Part shown: piece by piece, positions 1-8,024 of the stretch | Numbering within the stretch: position 1 is the stretch's first letter | Layout: every line of letters starts with the position of its first letter | Assembly (NCBI RefSeq): GCF_027563315.1 | Contig: NZ_JAMKBJ010000002.1 | Span: 1-64,000, forward strand | DNA: 64,000 nt | DNA from: Paenisporosarcina quisquiliarum | GTDB taxonomy: Bacteria > Bacillota > Bacilli > Bacillales_A > Planococcaceae | Direction: 5' to 3' | Translations under genes and position numbers: made by a program | The notes under the pieces: generated by a model | Databases searched by the model: none | What the model was told of the DNA's origin: nothing | What the model saw: only the letters and a program-made list of their open reading frames with translations

Positions 1-484
1 GACCACTTTGTTCGATAGATCCATATTTAATGTCTAATTGCCACATCTCATTTGGACCTGTAATGACGTGATTTCTTGCCAAACGCCGTGGGTGTTTGCT
101 TTTCTTCTTGCGCTGCGGCAAGAGGATGCCCATCTCTTTGCAGAGGCGATACACCTTCTTTGCGTTGATTTTCAAATCATACACAGTCTTTAAGTGGTGG
201 GTAAGTTTTCGGTAACCGTACACGCTTTCTTCACCCTCAATCGCTTCCATCAGAAACTCTTGAATTTGTTCATCCGAAATTCGCTCTTCTTTGTTCGTTA
301 AGGAAAAACCAGGACAGGGACGTCCACGCTCTTCCGCTTTTTCAGGATTTTGTGCGACTGGCTTATAGTAAAACAGGGAACGGCTTAAACGAAGGAATTT
401 CATCAACCGTTTAATAGAAAAACCTTCTTCATGCCATTCTTTTACCATCTCCAACTGTTCCGCTATACTAAAGTGTTTTTTTTT
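1..484 (-). CDS. IS3-family transposase OrfB (DDE integrase part), partial
   Basis: I translated this frame by hand. It is open from the A-run at 476-484 to the window edge, about 160 codons, and has no good start codon near its beginning, as expected if it is made by -1 frameshifting from orfA. The N-terminal part has the HTH_21-like stretch with a YGYRKL motif typical of IS3 OrfB. Close to the edge is the motif MWQLDIKYG, whose Asp is the first residue of the DDE catalytic triad. The other two catalytic residues lie outside the window, so intactness of the element cannot be judged. Confidence 0.85.
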
Positions 485-774
485 ACAATTTCTCGCAAGA
501 AGGCGACTTCAAGTTCTTTTTCACCCAATAGCTTCATGGCCTGATCATATTTCTTCTGGAGTTCGTCATGTGTAGGCTCATCCGAAAGGATGGAAATATC
601 CTCTTTTTCCATTTGGTCGCCAACCTCATCTTGGTATTCAATCATCCACTTTTTTAACGTTGAACGATCGATTCCAGCCTTTCGTGCAATGGAAGCATTG
701 TTTCCCGTCTCTAATGCCATGCGAACATATTTCTTTTTCACTTCTTCAACTACGGCAATTTTCTTATTAGGCAT
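463..774 (-). CDS. IS3-family transposase OrfA (helix-turn-helix)
   Basis: This 103-residue protein has the layout of IS3 OrfA: an N-terminal helix-turn-helix (around residues 20-45, with IARKAGIDRSTLKKW) that binds the terminal repeats, followed by a charged coiled-coil (around 70-100) used for multimerisation. An AGGAGGGG Shine-Dalgarno lies 7 nt before the ATG. The frame ends 21 codons beyond the last overlap with orfB, and a run of nine A residues lies just before its stop. The normal product is probably the OrfAB fusion made by -1 frameshifting, with OrfA alone acting as regulator. Confidence 0.88.
   Translation of the reverse strand: MPNKKIAVVEEVKKKYVRMALETGNNASIARKAGIDRSTLKKWMIEYQDEVGDQMEKEDISILSDEPTHDELQKKYDQAMKLLGEKELEVAFLREIVKKNTLV
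476..484 (-). other. A9 slippery run, probable programmed -1 frameshift site
   Basis: On the minus strand nine consecutive A residues sit in the overlap of orfA and orfB. Frame 0 reads GTA AAA AAA AAC then reaches the orfA stop. A -1 slip continues directly into the orfB frame. A-runs of this kind are the usual IS3 frameshift signal. I did not establish a stimulatory stem-loop. Confidence 0.75.
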
Positions 775-876
775 TTCTTTCCCCTCCTATTCGATTTAAA
801 CATCCGCTCACAAGTTTGGTTATATTGTAACTCGCTTACTTTATGGTGTCTAAAACTTTAAGGGGGCTTAAGAGTT

Positions 877-939
877 GACGTAGGAATAATCGGCCTCCAC
901 GTAGGAAAAATCTACGTTCACGTTGTAAAAGTAACTTTT
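877..939. repeat. Three-unit 21-bp degenerate tandem array
   Basis: Three consecutive 21-bp units (877-897, 898-918, 919-939) begin with ACGTAGGAA-like or ACGTTGTAA cores. They are imperfect: the first two share most of their first 14 bases and the third is more diverged. The array lies between the IS end and the nrdJ terminator. The rest of 940-1160 shows no gene or recognisable element. Confidence 0.55.
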
Positions 940-1163
940 AGCATATGCTTCTTCTCGGCAAAGCCAAATCCGCACCTCCACTTTCCTAGTTTCTATGCCT
1001 CACTAATAAGCTTTCTGTTTTGAAGAAAATTAACCTCATATTTATTATCTATTAAAGAAAAGAAAATATTAAAGAAATTGATAGGCTTTGGAAAGGGGTA
1101 TCGTTGACCGAACTAGGCAAGAGCTGTTGCAACATTCAATAGGTTAATTCAAGTGAAAAAACA

Positions 1164-1196
1164 CACGTTGTATCGAAATGATACAACGTGCGTTTT
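1164..1196 (-). terminator. Rho-independent terminator of nrdJ
   Basis: Perfect 11-bp stem (1164-1174 with 1180-1190) and 5-nt loop. T-rich runs on both sides make it potentially bidirectional. It lies 34 nt past the nrdJ stop. Confidence 0.85.
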
Positions 1197-1223
1197 TTGA
1201 ATGGCGCATTTTGCTGTTCTAGT

Positions 1224-3788
1224 TTAAAGTCCACATTTTAATTGAGCACCGCAATTTGTACACGTATTGCAGCCACCCATTTCTTTTACTGTCCCCTGTC
1301 GGCAAACCGGACAAGTATTCCCAACTTCAGAACCGATTGTAACATTCGTCGAACGTAAATCTTGAATCGTATCGATCAGTACCACTGGGCGTTTTCCAAT
1401 GATGGTTTCTTCATAATGATGTTCATCCATCACGTTTTCTTCGGCTTTTAAAGTAAGTACTTGTGCATCTCGACTTCCATCGACATAAACAGTCCCACCT
1501 TTAGCCCCCCCGCGGTAAAGTCTTTCATACACGCCTTGCACTTGTTCAACTGTATATCCACGTGGCGCATTGACTGTTTTAGAAATGGAACTGTCAATCC
1601 AGCGTTGAATAATACATTGTACATCGGCATGAGCTTCTGGTGCCAATTCCATGGAAGCAACAAACCATTCAGGCAATGTTTGTTCATCAGCTTCAGGATT
1701 TGCGTTTAAGTATTCCTGAACGATATCTGCTTTAACTTCTATGAATTTACCAAGACGGCCACTGCGATAGTAAGTAAAGGAGAAATAAGGCTCGAGACCC
1801 GTTGATACGCCTACTAATGTACCTGTAGAACCCGTCGGTGCAACAGTCAATAAGTGGGAGTTGCGAATGCCTTGTTCTTTGATTGACTGGCGAACATGTT
1901 CAGGCATTTTTTTCATGAATCCCGTATTGATGAAAGCATCACGCAAACGGTTTGTTTCTTCATCAGTTTCACCTTGCAAGAATGGGAAACTACCTCTTTC
2001 CGACGCAAGTTCAGCAGACGTTTCGTATGCTGTTACTGCTATCGTTTCGAAAATCTGATCAACAAGTACATTACCTTCGTCAGATCCATATTCTTTTTCA
2101 CAATAGATTAATAAGTCCGCCAGACCCATCACACCTAAGCCCACTCGGCGTTCTCCTAATGCTTGTACTTTATTTGCTTCAAGGAAATATGGAGTAGCAT
2201 CAATGACGTTGTCCTGCATACGAACTCCGACACGCACAGTTTCTTTCAGACTTTCAAAATCGACAGTTTTCGTATCTTTTTGTGCAAACTGCGCTAAATT
2301 CACAGCCGCCAAGTTGCAAACGGAATTTGGTGCTAATGGTTGTTCTCCACACGGGTTGGTAGCCACCACTTGTTGTCCATAAGCTTTAGCGTTGGTCATT
2401 TCATTAGCATTGTCGATAAAGAAAATGCCAGGCTCTGCAGAATACGTTGCACAAATGTTAATAAGGTTCCACAAATCTTTTGCTTTCATCGTACGGTAAG
2501 TACGGATGGCATGTCCTTGTTTTTCCCATTCACGCACGTCCCCAACTTCGTGCCATTTCTCATTATACGTTGCCATTTCCTCAGCTGAATAACTTTCAAC
2601 AGCTGGGAATCGTAACTCGTGCTCTCCATCTTCTTCCACAGCTTTCATGAAATCATCTGTCAACGTTACTGAAATGTTAGCGCCTGTTAAAAATTCCGAA
2701 TTGTTGACACTATATGTGCCGCCGTCCTGCAGCTTCGTTTCGGCATCTCGGATAATAGCATCACTGAAACCACCAAGACCAGGAATCGTCTTGTAGTTTA
2801 CAATACCTTGATACATTGCTTCTTCTTGTTGTGTCAAAGCTTTAAATTTAAGTTTGTCTTTAGCTAATTGTTTGATTGTTTCATCATTTGTATTTTCAAT
2901 TAGGAAACGCAGGATTCTTGGATTTTGCATCTTGGAAATGATGAATTCCGCAATGTCAGGATGCCAATCCGCTAACATAATCATTTGAGCACCTCTGCGA
3001 CTGCCTCCTTGCTCAACCAGATGTGTTAGTTTAGCGATATCATCTAACCAAGATACGGAACCAGATGATTTACCGTTCACACCTTTTGCAAGTGTATTGC
3101 GTGGACGCAATGTAGATCCGTTTGTTCCAACACCACCACCGCGACTCATGATTTCCATGACTTGTTTGCGGTGATCGGAAATGCCTTCTCGGGAATCAGG
3201 GACAAATGGCATAACGTAACAATTGAAGTATGTAACATCTGTTTCTGCGCCAGCTCCATAAAGCACACGACCTGCGGGAATAAATTTCAGTTGTACCAAT
3301 TGCTCATAAAACTTCTCAAACCATTCTTGTCTCTTCTCTTCGGAAGTTTCTACAGAAGCAAGTCCGGTCGCATTGCGTTTCGCAATTTGCTCATAGAAAA
3401 CTTCCAGGGGTTTTTCGATGACATTGATGGAACGATTGACAATGCCTGACTCCAGTTCAGTTGGATCATCAATTGCACTGCGGTAATCTTCTTCAATTAA
3501 AACACGCGCTTTATTTGTCGAATTATCGATGGAAACAATATAACCCAATCCACGTGCAGGGAATTTCGGGTCTTCCTTCACTGTTAATACGACAAAATCG
3601 CCTTCTTTTAATGTCTTCTTTTCAGTATCTTTAAATGAATAGCGGTCAATCATGACTAACCTGGATACACCTTTGTGAGTTAATGTCATGTCATTCGTGA
3701 TGGGATGAACTTGAGGGAAAGAAACGATGTCTTTATTTAATGCATCAATGTTTAATTGCCCGATTTTTTGATTTGAAACTAGTACCAT
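1224..3788 (-). CDS. nrdJ: Adenosylcobalamin-dependent (class II) ribonucleotide reductase
   Basis: Reduces ribonucleotides to deoxyribonucleotides using a radical generated from adenosylcobalamin, so it works with or without oxygen. The 854-residue protein carries the redox Cys in YFNCYV (about C190), the NPCGEQ finger-loop motif with the presumed thiyl-radical Cys (about C480) and a second redox Cys in SVCNLA (about C491). A Cys-rich tail (CPVC, CNTC, CGAQLKC) ends the protein and probably re-reduces the active site. The start follows AAGGAGGAG by 6-7 nt. No nrdAB or nrdDG genes are in the window. Candidate NrdR boxes precede the gene. No cobalamin riboswitch is apparent in the leader. Confidence 0.95.
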   Translation of the reverse strand: MVLVSNQKIGQLNIDALNKDIVSFPQVHPITNDMTLTHKGVSRLVMIDRYSFKDTEKKTLKEGDFVVLTVKEDPKFPARGLGYIVSIDNSTNKARVLIEEDYRSAIDDPTELESGIVNRSINVIEKPLEVFYEQIAKRNATGLASVETSEEKRQEWFEKFYEQLVQLKFIPAGRVLYGAGAETDVTYFNCYVMPFVPDSREGISDHRKQVMEIMSRGGGVGTNGSTLRPRNTLAKGVNGKSSGSVSWLDDIAKLTHLVEQGGSRRGAQMIMLADWHPDIAEFIISKMQNPRILRFLIENTNDETIKQLAKDKLKFKALTQQEEAMYQGIVNYKTIPGLGGFSDAIIRDAETKLQDGGTYSVNNSEFLTGANISVTLTDDFMKAVEEDGEHELRFPAVESYSAEEMATYNEKWHEVGDVREWEKQGHAIRTYRTMKAKDLWNLINICATYSAEPGIFFIDNANEMTNAKAYGQQVVATNPCGEQPLAPNSVCNLAAVNLAQFAQKDTKTVDFESLKETVRVGVRMQDNVIDATPYFLEANKVQALGERRVGLGVMGLADLLIYCEKEYGSDEGNVLVDQIFETIAVTAYETSAELASERGSFPFLQGETDEETNRLRDAFINTGFMKKMPEHVRQSIKEQGIRNSHLLTVAPTGSTGTLVGVSTGLEPYFSFTYYRSGRLGKFIEVKADIVQEYLNANPEADEQTLPEWFVASMELAPEAHADVQCIIQRWIDSSISKTVNAPRGYTVEQVQGVYERLYRGGAKGGTVYVDGSRDAQVLTLKAEENVMDEHHYEETIIGKRPVVLIDTIQDLRSTNVTIGSEVGNTCPVCRQGTVKEMGGCNTCTNCGAQLKCGL

Positions 3789-3811
3789 TAGCTACTCCTC
3801 CTTAATTAACA

Positions 3812-3845
3812 GAAAAAACACAACATATAGTGCTATACGTTGTGT
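3812..3845 (-). terminator. Palindrome plus T-run between lipM and nrdJ
   Basis: The arms 3818-3830 and 3833-3845 pair at 12 of 13 positions and are followed on the minus strand by TTTTTT. Position and form suit a terminator for lipM. It also overlaps one candidate NrdR box and would form the very 5' end of an nrdJ transcript started at the promoter above, so it may have two roles. Confidence 0.6.
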
Positions 3846-3880
3846 TTAGGGTACTATATATTGATATGTAAATCAAACAA
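3818..3880 (-). promoter_or_regulatory. nrdJ promoter with two candidate NrdR boxes
   Basis: On the minus strand a -35 TTGTTT (3875-3880) and -10 TATAGT (3853-3858) are spaced 16 bp. A 16-mer at 3818-3833 matches my recollection of the NrdR consensus (ACACWATATATWGTGT) at 14 of 16 positions. A second at 3851-3866 matches 11 of 16 and covers the -10. The two start 33 bp apart, about three helical turns, as is usual for paired NrdR boxes. This predicts NrdR repression of nrdJ. Confidence 0.65.
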
Positions 3881-3964
3881 ATCGCATGTTTGTTCGAACA
3901 TAGACGCGCAACGTCTATAGGATAATAGAACCTATTTTTAGTATAAATTAATCCTTTAGACCTA

Positions 3965-4801
3965 CTACTTGCGATATGTCCACTCATCATTTGCATAGCG
4001 TCGAATCTCAAGCTTTTTTACATAATCCATTTGCTCGATTGTTAGCATATATGGTTGAAAATTGACATCAAGACCTTCAGCAAAACCTTCTTTAAAAGCC
4101 TCTACACAATCGTCAAACGTTACCGGAGTTTTCCGCACTTGATTGATTGCAACCGCTTTTTTTGCGAGTCCTCTACGCACTCGTTCCTTCACTTCATCTG
4201 ACGGATAGTTAAACAATGAAACTAATTTGTCTTCATCTAAATCCAAAAGAATTGCTCCGTGCTGAAGAATAACACCTTTTTGTCTGGTTTGTGCACTACC
4301 AGCTACTTTTTTACCTTCTACTACTAATTCATACCAAGAAGGCGCATCAAAACAGACCGCACTTTTGGGATTTTTTAAATCACTTTTCTTTTCTTCCGTG
4401 TCAGGTACTGAGAAATATGCGTTCAACCCAAGTTTCTGGAAGCCAATCAATAGACCTTCACTTAACACGCGGTAGGCTTCTGTAACGGTTGCAGGCATAT
4501 TCGGATATTCTTCACTGACAATAATGCTATAGGTTAATTCATGTTCATGCAAAACACCACGCCCACCAGTAGGACGACGGACAAAACCTAAATTATGATT
4601 TCTGACGGCATCCATGTTGATCTCTTTTGCCACATTTTGAAAATAACCAATGGAAAGTGTAGCAGGTGTCCACCCATAAAAACGAACAATTGGTGGAAGG
4701 AGTCCTTCACTATGCCAGTCGAGTAATGCTTCATCCAGCGCCATATTGAAGGACGGACTGCAAGCGCCAGAATTTATAAAATACCAAATCGGTTTCGACA
4801 T
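3965..4801 (-). CDS. lipM: Octanoyl-[GcvH]:protein N-octanoyltransferase LipM
   Basis: Transfers octanoate from octanoyl-ACP to the lipoyl domain of GcvH, the first step of Bacillus-type lipoate assembly. The 278-residue length equals that of B. subtilis LipM (YqhM). The fold has the [11 protein letters not shown] lipoyl-ligase motif near residues 75-85, and the AVCFDAPS motif puts a Cys at residue 150, the catalytic residue position in LipM, which separates it from LplA ligases. A GAGGAGG Shine-Dalgarno precedes the ATG. It is divergent from the rhodanese gene and near the gcv operon, as in B. subtilis, and GcvH is its acceptor. Confidence 0.92.
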   Translation of the reverse strand: MSKPIWYFINSGACSPSFNMALDEALLDWHSEGLLPPIVRFYGWTPATLSIGYFQNVAKEINMDAVRNHNLGFVRRPTGGRGVLHEHELTYSIIVSEEYPNMPATVTEAYRVLSEGLLIGFQKLGLNAYFSVPDTEEKKSDLKNPKSAVCFDAPSWYELVVEGKKVAGSAQTRQKGVILQHGAILLDLDEDKLVSLFNYPSDEVKERVRRGLAKKAVAINQVRKTPVTFDDCVEAFKEGFAEGLDVNFQPYMLTIEQMDYVKKLEIRRYANDEWTYRK

Positions 4802-4842
4802 CTTTTTTCCTCCTCACAATGCTATTCATATTAACAAACTCG

Positions 4843-4872
4843 TTGTATTGTGGCTACACTTTCTTTTATAAT
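4843..4872 (+). promoter_or_regulatory. SigA-type promoter of the rhodanese gene
   Basis: -35 TTGTAT (4843-4848), 18-bp spacer, consensus -10 TATAAT (4867-4872). Its output would start about 25 nt before the TTG start codon. Confidence 0.6.
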
Positions 4873-4902
4873 AAGAACATAGATAGAAAGGGGAAAGTTG
4901 TT

Positions 4903-5283
4903 TTGACATTTGTATACATTATCTCTGCTGCATTGTTTGGTTTGATTGTTTACTTTTTAATCTCATCAATGCGATTAAAGAAAGCAGTATCAGGTTTAAC
5001 GCAAGAACAATTTATTGAAGGCTATCGTAAAGCACAGCTTGTGGACGTTCGTGAACCAAAAGAATTCGAAGGTGGACATATTCTGGGAGCGCGTAATATC
5101 CCTTCATCACAAATGCGTCAGCGTTTTAAAGAAATCCGTGCGGACAAGCCAGTATATTTATATTGCCAAAATAGTGCTAGAAGTGCACGTACTGCATTGT
5201 TCCTTCAGAAAAAAGGCTATAACCAGATTTACCAACTGCAAGGCGGTTTCCGTCAGTGGACTGGGAAAATCAAAACAAAATAA
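4903..5283 (+). CDS. yqhL: Membrane-anchored rhodanese-like protein (YqhL family)
   Basis: A small sulfurtransferase-type protein, here read as 126 residues from a TTG start that has an AAAGGGGA Shine-Dalgarno 7-8 nt upstream. An upstream ATG at 4819 is in frame but lies before the likely promoter, so I reject it. The first 20 residues form one hydrophobic membrane segment. The rhodanese domain follows, with VDVREPKEF and the active-site loop CQNSAR (Cys followed by Arg in a CX4R pattern). 126 residues is the length I recall for B. subtilis YqhL, which also neighbours lipM. The physiological sulfur donor and acceptor are unknown. Confidence 0.85.
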   Translation: MTFVYIISAALFGLIVYFLISSMRLKKAVSGLTQEQFIEGYRKAQLVDVREPKEFEGGHILGARNIPSSQMRQRFKEIRADKPVYLYCQNSARSARTALFLQKKGYNQIYQLQGGFRQWTGKIKTK

Positions 5284-5291
5284 TTTATTCA

Positions 5292-5320
5292 AAGTTCTTC
5301 CAAACGGAGGAACTTTTTTT
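5292..5320 (+). terminator. Terminator of the rhodanese gene
   Basis: 10-bp stem with one mismatch (5292-5301 with 5306-5315), AAAC loop, then a run of T residues. Confidence 0.8.
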
Positions 5321-5365
5321 CAACTTAGAACGTATGTATGAAGTCAAACAATAACGGAGGTCACT

Positions 5366-6634
5366 ATGAAACCAAAAACGCTTATTTCTCATCATGAAAA
5401 CACTAGAGAATCTCTTCCGCACTATGAAGATCTCGCGTTTGTTTCCCGTAGAATTATCGAAACGTTGGAAAACAGACTGTCAGGTACATGGCAGCATATA
5501 TACATTGGAGAGACCATTGCTCAACTTGATGCACATGTTCTTGAAATGATGGAAAAAGGACTACTTTCATTTGAAACTCTCAGTCATATTTATGAATCCC
5601 GGACTCTTGGTAAAGTGGCTTCAACTTCCGAAGACGCAAATGATAACCTTTTGAAAGTCGTAAATACTTTTGAAAATCAAATCATCTATTTCCCTGATCA
5701 TGAAGTGGCATTAACTGTTATCTACTTCTACACAACAGACCATAGCTGGCCAGAATTTCAATGCTATGCCCAGTCAGCTGAAAAAGCGTTGAAATTTCTA
5801 AAAGACATCAATGAAAAATTACGTCAGATGCTGATGCAGTCTGTCACCTTTCTAGTAGACACGGAGGACGGTGTGAAAAGACGCAACTATGGTGAGCATG
5901 CTGTAGTCAGCCGAGAGGATGTTATGTTGGAAGAATCGATTAAGCAGGATATCTTTCGTTCCATTGATCAGTTCTTCACGGCGGATGGCCAATTTTTTAA
6001 AGAATACGGATTGCCTTACAAGCGCGGGATTTTATTGTATGGTTCACCGGGTAACGGAAAAACAACGCTTGTAAAATCGATTACGGGGTCAACGAATGCA
6101 CCAGTTGTATATTGGCAAATCACTGAGTTTACAGGCAGTCATTCTATACAGGAAGTGTTTGGCATTGTAACGAGATTGGCACCAGCGATTCTTGTTATTG
6201 AAGATATCGATTCCATGCCGGAATACACTCGCTCCGTCTTTCTCAATACACTGGATGGCACACAATCGCGTGAAGGGTTGTTTATTATCGGTACAACCAA
6301 CTACCCGCATAAAATAGATCCCGCTTTGATTAATCGTGCCGGCCGATTTGATCGTGCTTACGAAATTCCGGCTCCATCTTTAACTGTACGTGAGCACTAT
6401 TTAAGAAAAATGGATTTGAAAGATATTTTCTCCCAAGAACAAGTACACGATATGGCTAAGCTGACCAAAGGCTTATCCATTTCCCAATTAAATGAATTGT
6501 ATATGTCAGTCGCACTGAATTGGCATTATGACGGTGAACTTGCTTACGAAGAACGAATTAAAGAGCTGCAAAAACAAAATAAACGTTCAAAGAAAAATGA
6601 TTGGGAACATGAAGAAGCATCCATTGGATTTTAA
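5366..6634 (+). CDS. AAA+ ATPase of unknown role
   Basis: The 422-residue protein has an N-terminal half of about 200 residues that I do not recognise, then one AAA module. Walker A is GSPGNGKT (226-233), Walker B ILVIEDID (275-282), and the second region of homology runs TTNYPHKIDPALINRAGRFDR-like around 310-330 with the arginine finger. The module resembles those of FtsH, BCS1 and proteasomal ATPases, but there is no protease domain and no transmembrane segment. The start follows CGGAGG. It is not part of the conserved yqh order in B. subtilis, so this is probably an accessory insertion. The substrate cannot be inferred. Confidence 0.8.
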   Translation: MKPKTLISHHENTRESLPHYEDLAFVSRRIIETLENRLSGTWQHIYIGETIAQLDAHVLEMMEKGLLSFETLSHIYESRTLGKVASTSEDANDNLLKVVNTFENQIIYFPDHEVALTVIYFYTTDHSWPEFQCYAQSAEKALKFLKDINEKLRQMLMQSVTFLVDTEDGVKRRNYGEHAVVSREDVMLEESIKQDIFRSIDQFFTADGQFFKEYGLPYKRGILLYGSPGNGKTTLVKSITGSTNAPVVYWQITEFTGSHSIQEVFGIVTRLAPAILVIEDIDSMPEYTRSVFLNTLDGTQSREGLFIIGTTNYPHKIDPALINRAGRFDRAYEIPAPSLTVREHYLRKMDLKDIFSQEQVHDMAKLTKGLSISQLNELYMSVALNWHYDGELAYEERIKELQKQNKRSKKNDWEHEEASIGF

Positions 6635-6720
6635 CAAAAAGTAAGAGAGCTCTATACTTGAGTAATGAGCTTTCTTGAGAAGTGCAAAACTCTAAATCAT
6701 ATACTGAAATTAATCGAAAA

Positions 6721-6748
6721 AAGCATCGCATTTTTTGCGATGCTTTTA
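6721..6748 (+). terminator. Terminator of the AAA+ ATPase gene
   Basis: Perfect 10-bp stem (6721-6730 with 6736-6745) followed by TTTTATT, about 85 nt after the stop. The rest of 6635-6895 holds nothing I recognise. Confidence 0.75.
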
Positions 6749-6895
6749 TTATGGTGAAAATCGAATAAAAACTAGCCATGAGGCAGAGTTTCCTATCAAT
6801 TAATTTTTATCGTGAATTTTATAATGATTTTTTACATGAATATGACTTGGAAAGGCAAACTAATATGAACCTTAATTCAGAAAGGAAGATGTATT

Positions 6896-7174
6896 GTGGG
6901 CAGAGATGATAACAAATCAACGAGTAATAATAAAAACTCCTTACCTCAAACGCCGAAAACACTAAAAACCCCAAGAGAACGTATAAAAGAAGAAACAGCG
7001 AGTGAATTTGCAGAAATAGGTTCCAAAGCATTGGAAGTTCTAAACAAGTCCACTAATCAAAAAATTGCACCAGATCATATTAAAGCAGAACTCGCGCGTG
7101 AATTTGCAGAAATAGGTACTAAATCGTTAAAAGGTAAAACCACATCCATCCTATACACAACTAAGAAAGATTAG
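6896..7174 (+). CDS. Small hydrophilic protein with internal repeat, unknown
   Basis: A 92-residue, Lys/Glu/Thr-rich protein with no signal peptide or membrane segment. It starts at GTG with AAAGGAAG about 7 nt upstream. Two copies of a roughly 20-residue unit are visible: one centred on EEFAEIG-like ASEFAEIGSKALEV (about 35-50), the other on AREFAEIGTKSLKG (about 70-82), each preceded by IKEE or IKAE. The repeats faintly recall the helical motifs of alpha/beta-type small acid-soluble spore proteins, but the conserved spore-protease site is not evident, so I make no family call. The duplicated motif is the best evidence that it is real. Confidence 0.6.
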   Translation: MGRDDNKSTSNNKNSLPQTPKTLKTPRERIKEETASEFAEIGSKALEVLNKSTNQKIAPDHIKAELAREFAEIGTKSLKGKTTSILYTTKKD

Positions 7175-7189
7175 CTTTCCGTATTTAAC

Positions 7190-7236
7190 AAAAAATATGC
7201 AGCCTCAACAAATACCTTATGTATGTTGTGGCTGCA
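7190..7236 (-). terminator. Terminator of the 7322-7759 gene
   Basis: 13-bp stem with one mismatch (7198-7210 with 7224-7236). On the minus strand it is followed by ATATTTTTT, so it serves the minus-strand gene. Confidence 0.7.
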
Positions 7237-7321
7237 TTCCCCACTGACTTTTTAGTTGCTCAGGCAACAGCCCCAGTTTTTTTGTTTTTCTAACACCACT
7301 ATTTGTCATAAAATTGATTGG

Positions 7322-7759
7322 TTAAAGTTGCCTTGATCTTAAAACAACGAATCCAAGTAGTAAAACTCCTACCCCAACTATAATCCATGTATAAACGCTA
7401 TACAGAATATCTGTAATATGAAACGGCGCCTCGTGTACATACTCTGCTTTAATAAAGTTGTTTGGTTTTGATTCTACAGCAATGGCTTTACTCGTAGAAA
7501 CTTCTTTAATTTCAAAATATCGTGTGCCAATTTTATAATAATTAGAAGCGTTTCCGAAATATTTACCGCTTTGTTCATCAGCTCTTGTTTCCACTTTTCC
7601 AATCATATCCCCTAACTCACTTTGTGTGATAAGAATGTCTTCTTTAACTTCGTAAACTTTTCCGTTATGTACAACAAACGAATACGCCCAAGATAAAGCA
7701 CTAGTAGATGTTGAGTAAAAAAACAAACAAGCGATAAATAAATACACAACTTTTTTCAA
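7322..7759 (-). CDS. Secreted or membrane-anchored protein of unknown function
   Basis: 145 residues. Residues 1-25 form a signal peptide (Lys-Lys, hydrophobic core, STSA-like site). The middle, about 30-110, is a soluble extracellular stretch rich in Tyr, Lys and Glu, with a pattern of HNGKVYEV and IGTRYFEIK that suggests beta strands. A single transmembrane helix (about 120-142) ends in RSRQL. This is a type I topology with both ends hydrophobic. No enzyme motif is visible. It lies in the accessory stretch between gcvPB and the rhodanese gene. Bases 7760-7984 contain no other gene. Confidence 0.65.
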   Translation of the reverse strand: MKKVVYLFIACLFFYSTSTSALSWAYSFVVHNGKVYEVKEDILITQSELGDMIGKVETRADEQSGKYFGNASNYYKIGTRYFEIKEVSTSKAIAVESKPNNFIKAEYVHEAPFHITDILYSVYTWIIVGVGVLLLGFVVLRSRQL

Positions 7760-7984
7760 ATATATTCTCCTTAAAGTGTGGTTTGTTTAAAAACGTTCTT
7801 CGATGAATCTCAAAAATCCTAATCCCACAAAAATTACCAATATCTATATTCTTCTCAGTCAACCTGCCTTGCTCACTCAATTGTAAACTTAGTTCTTTTT
7901 TATTATACCAATAATATCCATTTATATTATGGAATATTAAAAAATGAAACGGAAAATAATAATATCGTTTAACAGAATTTTAAA

Positions 7985-8014
7985 CAAAAAAGAGAGCTCG
8001 TGAATGAGCTCTCT
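7985..8014 (-). terminator. Terminator of the gcv operon
   Basis: Perfect 9-bp stem (7991-7999 with 8006-8014) with TTTTTTG on the minus strand, just past the gcvPB stop. Confidence 0.85.
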
Positions 8015-8024
8015 TCCTTAATCA

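Larger units (their letters stand above)
1..876 (-). mobile_element. IS3-family insertion sequence, partial (one end)
   Basis: Two overlapping minus-strand transposase frames are visible: orfA complete and orfB running off the left edge. The 5' end of the element is not precisely defined. The region upstream of orfA reaches a sequence around 845-876 that is a plausible terminal inverted repeat, but the partner end lies outside the window, so neither the inverted repeat nor a target-site duplication can be confirmed. The right boundary is therefore an estimate. It abuts a 21-bp tandem array starting at about 877. Confidence 0.8.

Noticed and set aside
3789-3964. Cobalamin riboswitch ahead of nrdJ
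   Set aside because: The conserved B12-box sequence is not seen, and the leader is too short. The structure fits a promoter plus terminator-like palindrome instead.
4819-5283. ATG at 4819 as the rhodanese start
   Set aside because: It lies upstream of the likely promoter and would give an atypical 28-residue extension; TTG 4903 has a Shine-Dalgarno and the expected length.
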